8,692 nucleotides of DNA, taken from NCBI GenBank assembly GCA_902796695.1, contig CADBQE010000061.1, forward strand, positions 1 through 8,692. Reading direction: 5' to 3'. A program made the translations under genes and the position numbers. How positions within the stretch are numbered: position 1 is the stretch's first letter; the number at the start of each line of letters is the position of its first letter. Source of the stretch: an uncultured Lachnospiraceae bacterium (lineage in GTDB: Bacteria > Bacillota > Clostridia > Lachnospirales > Lachnospiraceae). This document shows, in pieces, positions 1 to 6,846 of this stretch. Below the pieces are notes generated by a model. That model made no database searches, was not told the DNA's origin, and saw only the letters and a list, made by a program, of their open reading frames with translations.

Positions 1-900
1 CACAATTCGGGGCTCGGACCAGCCTCCCAATTCAAAATGATGATGGATCGGGGTCATGCGGAAAAAGCGTTTCCCATGGGTCCCCTTGAAATAATAGCGC
101 TGAATGATCACGGAAAGGCTTTCCGCAAAGTAAATGAAGCCGGCGATCAGGATCAGCAGGGGCTGACGCAGCGTGATGAACGCCGCCGCCACAAAGCCGC
201 CCAGGGCCAGGGAGCCGGTGTCGCCCATGAACAGGCGGGCCGGGTAGGTGTTGAAGATCAGATAGCCGAACAGGGCGCCCGCCACCGAAATGGTCAGGAC
301 TTCCATATTTCCGCCGTATTTATTGGAAAGGAAGGTCAGAAACACCGCAACCACCATGGTCACGCTGGCGCACAGGCCGTCCAGCCCGTCATGCAAGTTC
401 ACGCCGTTGTCCGTGCCGATGAACATGAAGAAGAACATCGCGACGTACAGCCACCAGGGCATGTTCCAGGCGTGCCCGCCGGGCAGCAGGATCAGCGTGG
501 GATTTTCCACGGCCAGGAAACGGTAAACCAGGAAGGCCGTCATGACCAGCAGCTGCAGGGCGAATTTCTGCAGCGGCTTCAGGCCTTCGTTCTTCTTTTT
601 GATGATTTCCAGGAAATCATCCGTAAACCCGATCAGGCCGCAGGCCAGCGAAACGATCAGGACCGGAAGCAGTTCCGGATGGCCGGGCAGAAAGACCAGG
701 GACGCGGCCGTATAAGCCAGGACAAAAGCGATGCCGCCCATCGTCGGCGTGCCCGCTTTCTTCAGATGGCCCTGAGGGCCGTCCTCCCGGATGACCTGTC
801 CGAATTTCAGCTTCCGCAGAATCGGGATCAGGAGCGGCGTCAGGATCAGGCCGAGTGCGAATGCCAGAGTTCCCGACCAGATAGTAGCCCATTCTTTCAT
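1..900 (-). CDS. mraY: MraY, phospho-MurNAc-pentapeptide transferase (partial, C-terminal end beyond window)
   Basis: This gene encodes the polytopic membrane enzyme that moves phospho-MurNAc-pentapeptide from UDP to undecaprenyl phosphate, making lipid I for peptidoglycan. Translation from the ATG at 900 gives 300 residues with no stop before the window edge. Family motifs appear in order: GPQGHLKKAGTPTMGG (residues 41-56), the Asp pair in GFTDDF (about 111-116), KKNEGLKPLQKF (about 122-133), NLHDGLDGL (about 168-176), MGDTGSLALGG (about 225-235) and the histidine motif MTPIHHHFE (282-290). The open frame ends in GGWSEPRIV, which normally lies roughly 20 residues before the end, so little is missing. 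The start follows a six-G Shine-Dalgarno-like run at 910-915 with a 9-base spacer. It begins 23 bases after the PBP stop, which suggests co-transcription. The Asp and His catalytic motifs are all present, so it should be functional. The identification is very secure. Confidence 0.97.
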   Translation of the reverse strand, partial: MKEWATIWSGTLAFALGLILTPLLIPILRKLKFGQVIREDGPQGHLKKAGTPTMGGIAFVLAYTAASLVFLPGHPELLPVLIVSLACGLIGFTDDFLEIIKKKNEGLKPLQKFALQLLVMTAFLVYRFLAVENPTLILLPGGHAWNMPWWLYVAMFFFMFIGTDNGVNLHDGLDGLCASVTMVVAVFLTFLSNKYGGNMEVLTISVAGALFGYLIFNTYPARLFMGDTGSLALGGFVAAAFITLRQPLLILIAGFIYFAESLSVIIQRYYFKGTHGKRFFRMTPIHHHFELGGWSEPRIV

Positions 901-923
901 GCTGTTAATCCCCCCAATGGTTT

Positions 924-2786
924 TCAGTTATCCTGTTTCGGAATGCCCAGATACGGCAGCAGTTCCGTCATAATATCGCGTTCCAGATGCACGGCGCCTT
1001 CGTTGGAGACATGGTCTCCGTCATGCTCCGGCTCGTCCACTTCCACAAAGATCAGCAGCTGCGGATCGTCCGCCGGGACAAAGCCCATAAAGGCGGTCAG
1101 GTAGCGCTGCTCTTCGATGGGGTACTTCTGAGCCGTGGAGGTTTTGCCGCCCACTTTATAGCCGGGGATGCGGCCTTCGCGGGCCGTGCTCCAGGATTCC
1201 ACGGTATTGTACAGCGCCGTGCGCAGGAAGGCAGAGATCTCTTCGGTCACAACGGTCTTGACCAGCTCCGGCTCGATCTTCTTGACCAGTCCCCCGTTTT
1301 CATCCGTGATCTGGCGTACGATATGGGGCCGGTAGTAATAGCCGCCGTTGATCAGCGCGCAGTAGGCGGCCGCCATCTGGATCATGGTGGCGGAATAGCC
1401 CTGTCCGAACGAGGTAGTTGCCACGTCTACCGCGGACATGGTGTCTTCCGAGAAGATGCTGCCGGATGCTTCGCCGGGCAGGTCGATGCCGGTCCGGCTG
1501 CCCAGGCCGAAGCTGCGTTCATATTTCAGGATGGACGGCACGCTCAGGCGCGCGGCGATATTCATCATGACGTCGTTGCAGGAATACCAGAGGCCTTCTT
1601 CCAGGATCAGGTCCCCGTGCGTTTCGGTACAGCCGATATGCACGCCGTTTATATCCTCGCCGCCGTCGCAGACGAACTGGGACTCGGGCGTCACAACGGC
1701 TTCCTCCAGGCCGATCGCCACGGTAAAGGTTTTGGAGACCGAACCCGGGGAGTTGGCGTCGTTGACCGTAAAGTTGCGCCACATCTGATTGCGGGCTTCT
1801 CCGAGCTCCTCTTCGGTCATGGCGGCCAGCGCCTCTTCCGAATAGGTGTGGCTCATATCCGCCGGCTCATTGGGATCGAAGCATTTGTCCGAGGCCATGG
1901 CCAGAACTTCGGCCGTGCGCGGGTCCATGACGACGACACCCACGTTCTTGTATTCATTGGACGCGATAAATTCCTTGATCTTCGCTTCCGCTACGGACTG
2001 GATGTACCAGTCCAGGGTGCTTATCACGGTTTTTCCGTTTTCGGGCGCCTGCTGGACCGTCTCCATTTCGCCGTTCTGATTCATGAAGCTGTAGCGTTTT
2101 CCGTTGATGCCGCTCAGATAGCTGTTGTAGTATTCCTCAATGCCCCAGTGGCCTTCGGACGCGTCCGTTCCGGAAAAGCCCTGCACGGTGCAGGCCAGCG
2201 TATTCTTCGGATAGGTGCGCTTGTATTCGGTTTCGAACCAGACGCCGCGGATGGCATCCTCGTGCACCGCATGGCCCTGCGCGTCTTCCGCGTTGTTGTA
2301 CTCTTCCTGGCGTTTTTCGAAGGCCTGCTTCTGCTCCAGGGTCAGCAGGCGGGCATAGCGCACGTACTGGCTGTCGGGTTTTTCATCCAGGATCCTGTTA
2401 AGATCGGCCGCGTCGAATCCGAAGACTTCGGTCAGCGCCTGCACGGTGCACGCGCGGTTGGGCTGCGCATTGTCGTTCTTCGGGGAATAGAGGATGACGG
2501 AGGGGTCCAGGATCAGGGTGAAGACTTCCTCGCTGTAGGCCAGCACGGTCCCGTTGCGGTCCGTGATGGCGCCGCGGCGGAAGGGGAGCGTGACGGACGA
2601 ATAATCCTGCTGCTGCAGGATCTGCTTCTGGTAAGAAGCGCCGTTGTCGCGGATCATGAAGATCAGATACAGCGCCAATGCGAACAAAACTGCCGATGCC
2701 ACTCCGAAGGCGATCGTCAGTTTTCTTCGCATGTATATATTCAGTTTCAGGCGTTTTCTGCCGTCACCTTCCCGGGATGTCTTCAT
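924..2786 (-). CDS. ftsI: Class B penicillin-binding protein (FtsI/SpoVD-type transpeptidase) with KTS in place of KTG
   Basis: A 620-residue monofunctional D,D-transpeptidase that would crosslink peptidoglycan at the septum or, if SpoVD-like, in the spore cortex. One membrane segment lies at about residues 23-44. It is followed by the N-terminal PBP signature RGAITDRNGTVLA (71-83) and the transpeptidase domain. The active-site motifs are S349-V-S-K352, S402-C-N404 and K548-T-S550. The last is normally KTG. There is no C-terminal PASTA repeat: the protein ends about 70 residues after the third motif, unlike B. subtilis PBP2B and SpoVD. The ATG at 2786 has GAGG four bases upstream and overlaps the end of the FtsL-like gene by 23 bases. 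A second ATG at 2732 (residue 19) has no ribosome binding site. This is the only PBP between the ftsL-like gene and mraY. The sequence does not show whether it serves division, sporulation or both, so the symbol rests mainly on position. Confidence 0.93.
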   Translation of the reverse strand: MKTSREGDGRKRLKLNIYMRRKLTIAFGVASAVLFALALYLIFMIRDNGASYQKQILQQQDYSSVTLPFRRGAITDRNGTVLAYSEEVFTLILDPSVILYSPKNDNAQPNRACTVQALTEVFGFDAADLNRILDEKPDSQYVRYARLLTLEQKQAFEKRQEEYNNAEDAQGHAVHEDAIRGVWFETEYKRTYPKNTLACTVQGFSGTDASEGHWGIEEYYNSYLSGINGKRYSFMNQNGEMETVQQAPENGKTVISTLDWYIQSVAEAKIKEFIASNEYKNVGVVVMDPRTAEVLAMASDKCFDPNEPADMSHTYSEEALAAMTEEELGEARNQMWRNFTVNDANSPGSVSKTFTVAIGLEEAVVTPESQFVCDGGEDINGVHIGCTETHGDLILEEGLWYSCNDVMMNIAARLSVPSILKYERSFGLGSRTGIDLPGEASGSIFSEDTMSAVDVATTSFGQGYSATMIQMAAAYCALINGGYYYRPHIVRQITDENGGLVKKIEPELVKTVVTEEISAFLRTALYNTVESWSTAREGRIPGYKVGGKTSTAQKYPIEEQRYLTAFMGFVPADDPQLLIFVEVDEPEHDGDHVSNEGAVHLERDIMTELLPYLGIPKQDN

Positions 2787-3252
2787 ACTGCCTCACGTAC
2801 TCCCTCAGCTGTTCGTCGTAGCTGATGGTCTCACTGCCGTCACCGTGAACCATCCCCAGCTGCACGGTCGCGATCCGGTAGATCTCCGCCAGATCGATCT
2901 CCGCATTCATCTTATCGGTCTGCAGTTCGTTGCTCATTTTCAGGTCTGCCAGTTCCTGCTCCATCTGCGTGATGTGCGCGCGGGAGGACAGGAGGGAAGC
3001 GTTCAGCCGCAGATACAGGACTCCGCCGAAGGCCAGCAGCACCGACAGCGCGGTCAGCAGCACGAAGGCGCCGATCTTGGCCGGAGCAAAGCGGGGCACC
3101 GCCTGACGCCGCGCCGCGCGGGACGGTTTTTCCTGTTCCGGAGGCAGCCGGAGCAGGTCATCGTCCGGGATCGGCCGTTCTACCATACGGGTCCTGACGG
3201 TATTTCCTTCCTGATAATATTCCTGATATGTCTCTGTTCTCTTCGTATCCAT
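2764..3252 (-). CDS. ftsL: FtsL-like bitopic cell-division protein
   Basis: A 162-residue protein with the FtsL layout. It has a charged cytoplasmic N-terminus (1-59, with a basic patch around 42-54), one hydrophobic segment (about 60-82), a probable extracytoplasmic coiled coil (about 85-125, rich in L, E, K and Q), and a polar tail. FtsL works with DivIC/FtsB and DivIB/FtsQ to recruit and activate FtsW and the septal PBP. FtsL sequences diverge strongly, so the call rests on topology and on position between rsmH and the PBP. The ATG at 3252 is preferred: it lies one base after the rsmH stop, with GGAG ten bases upstream. An in-frame TTG at 3279 would add nine residues and overlap rsmH, and has less support. 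The 3' end overlaps the PBP start by 23 bases, suggesting translational coupling. The N-terminal cytoplasmic part is fairly long for FtsL. Confidence 0.8.
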   Translation of the reverse strand: MDTKRTETYQEYYQEGNTVRTRMVERPIPDDDLLRLPPEQEKPSRAARRQAVPRFAPAKIGAFVLLTALSVLLAFGGVLYLRLNASLLSSRAHITQMEQELADLKMSNELQTDKMNAEIDLAEIYRIATVQLGMVHGDGSETISYDEQLREYVRQYEDIPGR

Positions 3253-3253
3253 C

Positions 3254-4231
3254 TTATTCACTCTCCGCCGCCCGTTCAAATACTCTCAGTTTGGCGCTTG
3301 CTGCCCGGGAATTGCCCTGCTGCTCTTCTTCCGAAGGAAGAATCGGCGAGCGGGTGATCACCCGCCCCCGGCTCACGGCGCCGCAGACGCAGCGCGGGAA
3401 GTTTTTGGGGCAGATGCAGGGGTCTTCCGCTTTCCGGAACGCCGTTTTGACGATCCGGTCTTCCAGGGAATGGAAGCTGATCACGGCCAGTCTTCCGCCC
3501 GGTGCCAGACATTCGATCAGGCTGCCCAGACACTGTTCGAGCGTGGTCAGTTCATGATTGAGCTCGATGCGGATCGCCTGAAAGCTCCGCTTGGCCGGAT
3601 GGCCGCCCATCTTCTGATATTTCATGGGGATGGCTTTCTGGATGATATTTACCAGTTCCCCCGTCGTCTCGATCGGTTTTTCCTGCCGGGCCAGGACGAT
3701 GCGCCGGGCAATGAAGCTGGCGAACCGCTCTTCTCCGTAGTCTCTGAGGATGCGGGTCAGATCCGCTTCCCCGTATCCGTTCACCAGATCCGCGGCGGTA
3801 AAGCTTTCCGACTGATCCATGCGCATGTCCAGCGGCACGTCGTGCATGTAGGAAAAGCCGCGTTCCGGATTGTCGATCTGGTAGCTGGAAACGCCCAGAT
3901 CCAGCAGGATGCCGTTTACGGCCGGGATCCGCAGTTCCCGAAGGACCTGAGGCAGATCGCCGTAATTCGCCTTGACCAGTGTGAAGGCGGGGCGTTCGGC
4001 TCCGGTCTCCGCAAGAGCGGCCGCGATCTGATTCAGTCTCGCATCGGCCGCGGCCAGAGCCTCACTGTCCCGATCTATTCCGATCAGCCGGCCTTCCGGA
4101 GAAAGCCTTCTGAATATTTCACCGGCATGTCCGGCTCCGCCGACCGTACCGTCGCAGTAAATGCCGTCCGGATCGATCCGCAGGCCTTCCAGGCATTCCC
4201 GCAGCATGACGGGCACATGTTCAAAGTTCAT
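3254..4231 (-). CDS. rsmH: RsmH (MraW), 16S rRNA C1402 N4-methyltransferase
   Basis: A 325-residue cytoplasmic enzyme that uses S-adenosylmethionine to methylate N4 of cytidine 1402 in 16S rRNA, in the P-site region of the ribosome. The family pattern is complete: HVPVML (5-10), SAM-binding GTVGGAGHA (28-36), GIDRD (51-55), DLGVSS (111-116), NPERGFSY (121-128), DMRMD (135-139), HPAKRSFQAIRIELN (211-225) and ISFHSLEDRIVK (251-262). A cysteine cluster (C272, C274, C281, C283) near the end is usual in Firmicute members. The length fits the family, which is typically slightly over 300 residues. The ATG at 4231 follows a six-G run at 4236-4241. It begins 21 bases after the mraZ stop and ends one base before the preferred ftsL ATG, so it sits in the middle of the dcw transcript. 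Identification is secure. Confidence 0.97.
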   Translation of the reverse strand: MNFEHVPVMLRECLEGLRIDPDGIYCDGTVGGAGHAGEIFRRLSPEGRLIGIDRDSEALAAADARLNQIAAALAETGAERPAFTLVKANYGDLPQVLRELRIPAVNGILLDLGVSSYQIDNPERGFSYMHDVPLDMRMDQSESFTAADLVNGYGEADLTRILRDYGEERFASFIARRIVLARQEKPIETTGELVNIIQKAIPMKYQKMGGHPAKRSFQAIRIELNHELTTLEQCLGSLIECLAPGGRLAVISFHSLEDRIVKTAFRKAEDPCICPKNFPRCVCGAVSRGRVITRSPILPSEEEQQGNSRAASAKLRVFERAAESE

Positions 4232-4252
4232 ACTGCCCCCCTCTGCGTTCCG

Positions 4253-4678
4253 TTAAATGCCTAACGCCGCCATCTGTTCCGCCAGTTCGTCGATATCATC
4301 GTAGTGGGAAATATCTTCCCAGGCTTCCTTGGACCAGATCTCCGCACGGTTGCCTACGCCGCAAAGCACCACGTCCTTCGTGAGCCCGGCGGAATCCCGC
4401 AGGTTCTGGGGAAGCAGGGCCCGGCCCTGTTTGTCCATTTCCACTTCGGAAGCGCCGGCCAGCAGATAGCGGGCAAATTTCCGTGCTCTGGCATCGGTCA
4501 GCGGCAGCGCCTGGATCTTCCCGGCCAGTTTTTCCCATTCCGCGGGAGGAAATACAAAGAGGCACCGTTCCAGGCCTTTGCAGACGACAAACGTTTCGCC
4601 CAGCTGGTCGCGCAGTTTCGCGGGGATGATAATTCTGCCCTTGGCATCCAGCGAATGGCTGTATTCGCCCATCAGCAT
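4253..4678 (-). CDS. mraZ: MraZ, transcriptional regulator of the dcw cluster
   Basis: A 141-residue DNA-binding protein with two SpoVT-AbrB-type half-domains, marked by DAKGRIIIPAKLR (11-23) and DKQGRALLPQNLR (82-94). MraZ forms ring-like oligomers that bind tandem short repeats ahead of its own gene and control the dcw operon. Such repeats are visible here at 4745-4770. The start was moved to the ATG at 4678, because MLMGEYSHSLDAKGR matches the usual N-terminus and a strong AAAGGAGG lies nine bases upstream. The frame stays open to a GTG at 4774, which would add 32 residues. That extension is translated from the operator itself and is not MraZ-like. This is the first gene of the dcw run, 21 bases ahead of rsmH. 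Identification is secure. Confidence 0.96.
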   Translation of the reverse strand: MLMGEYSHSLDAKGRIIIPAKLRDQLGETFVVCKGLERCLFVFPPAEWEKLAGKIQALPLTDARARKFARYLLAGASEVEMDKQGRALLPQNLRDSAGLTKDVVLCGVGNRAEIWSKEAWEDISHYDDIDELAEQMAALGI

Positions 4679-4687
4679 GATCCGGTT

Positions 4688-4695
4688 CCTCCTTT
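4688..4695 (-). promoter_or_regulatory. Ribosome binding site of mraZ
   Basis: The sequence AAAGGAGG on the minus strand is nearly complementary to the 3' end of 16S rRNA. It lies nine bases before the ATG at 4678 and decides that start over the upstream in-frame GTG at 4774. Confidence 0.85.
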
Positions 4696-4744
4696 CCTGC
4701 GAAATCTTCGGGGTGAAAGCGGAGCGCCCGGCCCGGAAATACGC

Positions 4745-4770
4745 CACTTCGAACCACTTTCTGGCACTTT
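4745..4770 (-). promoter_or_regulatory. Probable MraZ operator: three AAAGTG-type direct repeats at 10-base period
   Basis: On the minus strand the boxes are AAAGTG (4770-4765), AAAGTG (4760-4755) and GAAGTG (4750-4745), each separated by four bases. A fourth, partial match, GGGTG, lies seven bases further upstream. MraZ proteins are known to bind short direct repeats at about one helical turn in mra promoter regions, including AAAGTG-type boxes in Mollicutes and TGGG-type boxes in E. coli. The boxes lie between the predicted start of transcription (about 4781) and the mraZ ribosome binding site. Binding there would be expected to repress. The repeats are seen directly; the protein assignment is inferred from family knowledge and position. 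Confidence 0.8.
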
Positions 4771-4787
4771 TCACCCTTTACAAGCAT

Positions 4788-4815
4788 ATTCTAACAGTTT
4801 CCGGGGGAAAATCAA
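4788..4815 (-). promoter_or_regulatory. Predicted promoter of the mraZ/dcw operon
   Basis: On the minus strand, TTGATT (4815-4810) and TAGAAT (4793-4788) are separated by 16 bases. TGT immediately precedes TAGAAT, giving an extended -10. Both hexamers are one or two bases from the vegetative sigma consensus. Transcription would begin near 4781, leaving a leader of roughly 100 bases that contains the MraZ boxes. This is a prediction from sequence only. Confidence 0.65.
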
Positions 4816-4862
4816 GCCCCTTTTCCGGGATTTTCGGGTTTTCGGAGAACTTTTTTTGCATG

Positions 4863-4899
4863 AAAAAAGAGCCGGAAACCACGCATTTTCGGCTCTTTT
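4863..4899 (-). terminator. Rho-independent terminator downstream of lgt
   Basis: A ten-base perfect stem (AAAAGAGCCG at 4865-4874 with CGGCTCTTTT at 4890-4899) can extend by three A-T pairs and one G-T pair around a seven-base loop. Read on the minus strand it ends in six T residues (4868-4863). It lies about 80 bases after the lgt stop and before the mraZ promoter, so it probably closes the sugar transferase-glycosyltransferase-lgt operon. The T-run on the plus side is shorter (four), so weak bidirectional action is possible. Confidence 0.8.
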
Positions 4900-4979
4900 C
4901 GAGATCGGTTTTACAGGTCTTGTAGGCTTTCGCCGCAGGGCGGGGCGCCGCCCACAAGATATGGGGTCCGGGTGGTTTT

Positions 4980-5912
4980 TCAGGCCTCCGGATCGGTATT
5001 TTCGGGCTGTTCGGGGGCCGGCTGCGGGTCCGCGGCCGGGACTGCTTTCGCCTTCGCCTTCCGCAGCATAAGGACCATCAGGACCAGGCCGGTCACCACC
5101 AGCGCCGCGGAGAGCAGCTGCGAAACCGCCAGGCCGGTGTGCCCGATCTTCAGCTGGTCGGTCCTGAGTCCTTCGATCCAGAAGCGGCCGCAGCCGTATC
5201 CGATCAGGTACATCAGAAAGATCTGGCCGTCGAACTTCTTGCGCTTCGTAAAGATGAGCAGGATGATCAGCACCATCAGGCTCCAGAGGCTCTCGTACAG
5301 GAAGGTGGGATGGACCTGAATATAGTCCACGCCGTCCACGGTAATCAGGGGGCCGGTGTAGCCCGAATACATGTTGGAAGTCAGCTTCGCCGCGTTCAGG
5401 CGCATGGCCGTGAAGGCGTCCGTATAGCCGCCGAACGCTTCCATATTGATGAAGTTGCTCCAGCGGCCCAGCATCTGGCCGGTGATCAGACCGCAAACCG
5501 CGGTGTCCAGCACCAGCAGCGTGTTCAGTTTTTTCTTCCGGCTGTAGATGAAGGCCGTCAGGGCGCCGGCGATCACCGCGCCGTAGATCGCAAGCCCGCC
5601 GCCGCGCAGGTTGAACACCTGCAGCAGGTCGTTCTTGAAATCGTCCCAGGCAAAGATCACATAATACAGGCGCGCGCCGATCACGCCGAAGATGATGGCG
5701 AAAATCACCAGTTCCATATAGTTTTCCGGATCCTGGCCCGTCTTCTTCGCCACGCGGGTCGCCACAAACAGCCCCGCCAGCACGGAAACGGCGATCACGA
5801 CGCCGTAATAGTAAATCTCAAATCCGAAAATGGAAAAGCTTTTCTGCATATCGTGAAAAGCGATCCCGAGTTTTTCAAACCAGATATCGATCGTGGATGC
5901 CACCGCAGTCAT
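4980..5912 (-). CDS. lgt: Lgt, phosphatidylglycerol-prolipoprotein diacylglyceryl transferase
   Basis: A 310-residue polytopic membrane enzyme that transfers diacylglycerol from phosphatidylglycerol to the lipobox cysteine of prolipoproteins, the first step of lipoprotein maturation. Visible are YYYG (34-37), GGGLAIYGAVI (104-114), the family signature GRWSNFINMEAFGG (149-162), HPTFLYESLW (201-210), GRFWIEGLR (242-250) and about seven hydrophobic segments. By motif and spacing, R150, N153, E158, G161, R243 and E247 match E. coli R143, N146, E151, G154, R239 and E243. Y110 occupies the place of E. coli His103. The tail (285-310) is rich in Ala, Pro, Gln and Glu and is probably cytosolic and disordered. 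The ATG at 5912 has AAGGAG eight bases upstream. The longer frame to 6017 would run back into the glycosyltransferase gene and is rejected. It starts 22 bases after the glycosyltransferase stop and is the last gene before a terminator. Confidence 0.96.
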   Translation of the reverse strand: MTAVASTIDIWFEKLGIAFHDMQKSFSIFGFEIYYYGVVIAVSVLAGLFVATRVAKKTGQDPENYMELVIFAIIFGVIGARLYYVIFAWDDFKNDLLQVFNLRGGGLAIYGAVIAGALTAFIYSRKKKLNTLLVLDTAVCGLITGQMLGRWSNFINMEAFGGYTDAFTAMRLNAAKLTSNMYSGYTGPLITVDGVDYIQVHPTFLYESLWSLMVLIILLIFTKRKKFDGQIFLMYLIGYGCGRFWIEGLRTDQLKIGHTGLAVSQLLSAALVVTGLVLMVLMLRKAKAKAVPAADPQPAPEQPENTDPEA

Positions 5913-5920
5913 ATGAATCA

Positions 5921-5926
5921 CTCCTT
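5921..5926 (-). promoter_or_regulatory. Ribosome binding site of lgt
   Basis: AAGGAG on the minus strand, eight bases before the ATG at 5912, lies in the short gap after the glycosyltransferase stop. It decides the lgt start against the longer in-frame extension. Confidence 0.8.
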
Positions 5927-5934
5927 GCTTCCTC

Positions 5935-6846
5935 TTAATATTTCCCCAGCAGCACCGCTGCCTTAAACGCCAGGGTTTCCATTCCGCTCTGCCGGTAGAA
6001 CGGGCAGTGCGCGGCAAAGCGCAGGCGCTTTCCGAATGTATCGGCCGCCAGCAGTTCCCGCACGGCGCCGTACAGGCCGGCCTGTTCCAGGGCTTCGCGG
6101 TTTAGTTCGGCAAAATAGGCCATCTGCTTCTGATTCTTCCGGCCCTCTCCGGCCAGCGAGCGCTGTCCCGCCTTCACCAGTTTACCGAGCGCGCTGCCCC
6201 GGGTCCCCAGCTCATTGTTTCCGTGCTGACGGTACAGGGTGCGGGGCTCGGGATCGAACAGGATCACGCCGTAGAGCGCCGCCAGATTCGCGATCCACAG
6301 GTCGTAAACATAGATCTGCGTGATATCGCGTGGCTGCTGCACCAGCGTCAGCAGCGCCCGGTTCATCACCTGATTGTGGCCCGGGCAGATATTCTGGATC
6401 AGCGTATTGGCCGGGGTCAGGGGCCGTTTTTTCAGGCGCGTGAGGCCGCGCGGATTCAGGGCCGCATCCGTCATCCGGGAAGGCGCCGCGTACAGGGCCG
6501 GGCGGGTCTCCTTTTCCAGATGCGTGACCGCCGCCTGCAGCTTGCCGGGCAGCCAGACGTCGTCCTGGTCGCACAGGGCACAGTAATCGCAGTCCTCAGC
6601 GCTGTCGATCAGGGTAAAAAAGCAGGCATTATAGCCGATATTTTCTCCGGAGAGCACTTCGACCCGGTCCGGAAAGCGGCTGCGGTATTCCCGAAGGATC
6701 GCCGCGGTGCCGTCCGAAGAGCCGTCGTCGCGCACGCGCAGTCTGAGGTCGAAATCCCCCTCCTGCACCAGGACGCTGTCGATCTGCTCCCTGAGATACC
6801 GCTCACCGTTATAGGCGGCCAGAAGAACCAGAACCCGGGGCGCCAT
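5935..6846 (-). CDS. Family 2 glycosyltransferase (rhamnosyltransferase-like, polysaccharide synthesis)
   Basis: A 303-residue GT-A fold glycosyltransferase of family GT2, probably cytoplasmic or membrane-associated, that adds a sugar from a nucleotide donor to a growing glycan. It opens with VLVLLAAYNGERYL (6-18), followed by RDDGSSDGT (39-47) for nucleotide binding, NIGYNACFF (69-77) and CDQDDVW (92-98), which holds the metal-binding DxD-type acidic residues. GHNQVMN (156-162), YDLWIA (181-186) and YRQHGNN (205-211) resemble WcaA/RfbF-type enzymes of O-antigen and capsule loci. The C-terminal part (270-303) is basic and hydrophobic without a clear membrane segment. The donor and acceptor cannot be read from sequence. 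The ATG at 6846 overlaps the preceding stop as TGATG and has GGGAG seven bases upstream. The GTG one codon earlier is a less likely start. The overlap points to translational coupling with the sugar transferase, so it probably adds the second sugar of the lipid-linked unit. Confidence 0.9.
   Translation of the reverse strand: MAPRVLVLLAAYNGERYLREQIDSVLVQEGDFDLRLRVRDDGSSDGTAAILREYRSRFPDRVEVLSGENIGYNACFFTLIDSAEDCDYCALCDQDDVWLPGKLQAAVTHLEKETRPALYAAPSRMTDAALNPRGLTRLKKRPLTPANTLIQNICPGHNQVMNRALLTLVQQPRDITQIYVYDLWIANLAALYGVILFDPEPRTLYRQHGNNELGTRGSALGKLVKAGQRSLAGEGRKNQKQMAYFAELNREALEQAGLYGAVRELLAADTFGKRLRFAAHCPFYRQSGMETLAFKAAVLLGKY

Larger units (their letters stand above)
4679..4979. other. Intergenic region between lgt and mraZ
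   Basis: No gene is seen in these 301 bases. Going left, with transcription from lgt, it holds a GC-rich perfect inverted repeat (4938-4953, GGGCGG-4-CCGCCC, without a T-run), the probable lgt terminator (4863-4899), a set of spaced A-tracts (about 4821-4857), the mraZ promoter (4788-4815), the MraZ boxes (4745-4770) and the mraZ ribosome binding site (4688-4695). The layout marks a boundary between two transcription units that point the same way. Confidence 0.75.

Noticed and set aside
37..1104. A 355-codon plus-strand open frame opposite mraY.
   Set aside because: It is the shadow of mraY, whose motifs are complete on the other strand. The plus translation is low-complexity and rich in Gln, Arg and His.
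987..2825. A 612-codon open frame on the plus strand opposite the PBP gene.
   Set aside because: It lies antisense to a secure gene, in the register where GC-rich third positions suppress stops. Its translation is rich in His, Arg, Gly and Gln and has no recognisable domain.
3253..3279. TTG start adding nine residues to the FtsL-like protein.
   Set aside because: It lies inside rsmH, and the ATG at 3252 has GGAG at a suitable distance and sits one base after the rsmH stop.
4679..4774. N-terminal extension of MraZ from a GTG at 4774.
   Set aside because: It would translate the operator repeats and the ribosome binding site. The ATG at 4678 has a strong AAAGGAGG and gives the usual MraZ N-terminus.
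4938..4953. Perfect GC-rich inverted repeat (GGGCGG, 4-base loop, CCGCCC) just after lgt, considered as a terminator.
   Set aside because: No T-run follows on the minus strand, and a better terminator lies at 4863-4899. It may still stabilise the 3' end of the mRNA.
5913..6017. N-terminal extension of Lgt by 35 residues.
   Set aside because: It overlaps the end of the glycosyltransferase gene and lacks Lgt-like sequence. AAGGAG before the ATG at 5912 supports the shorter form.
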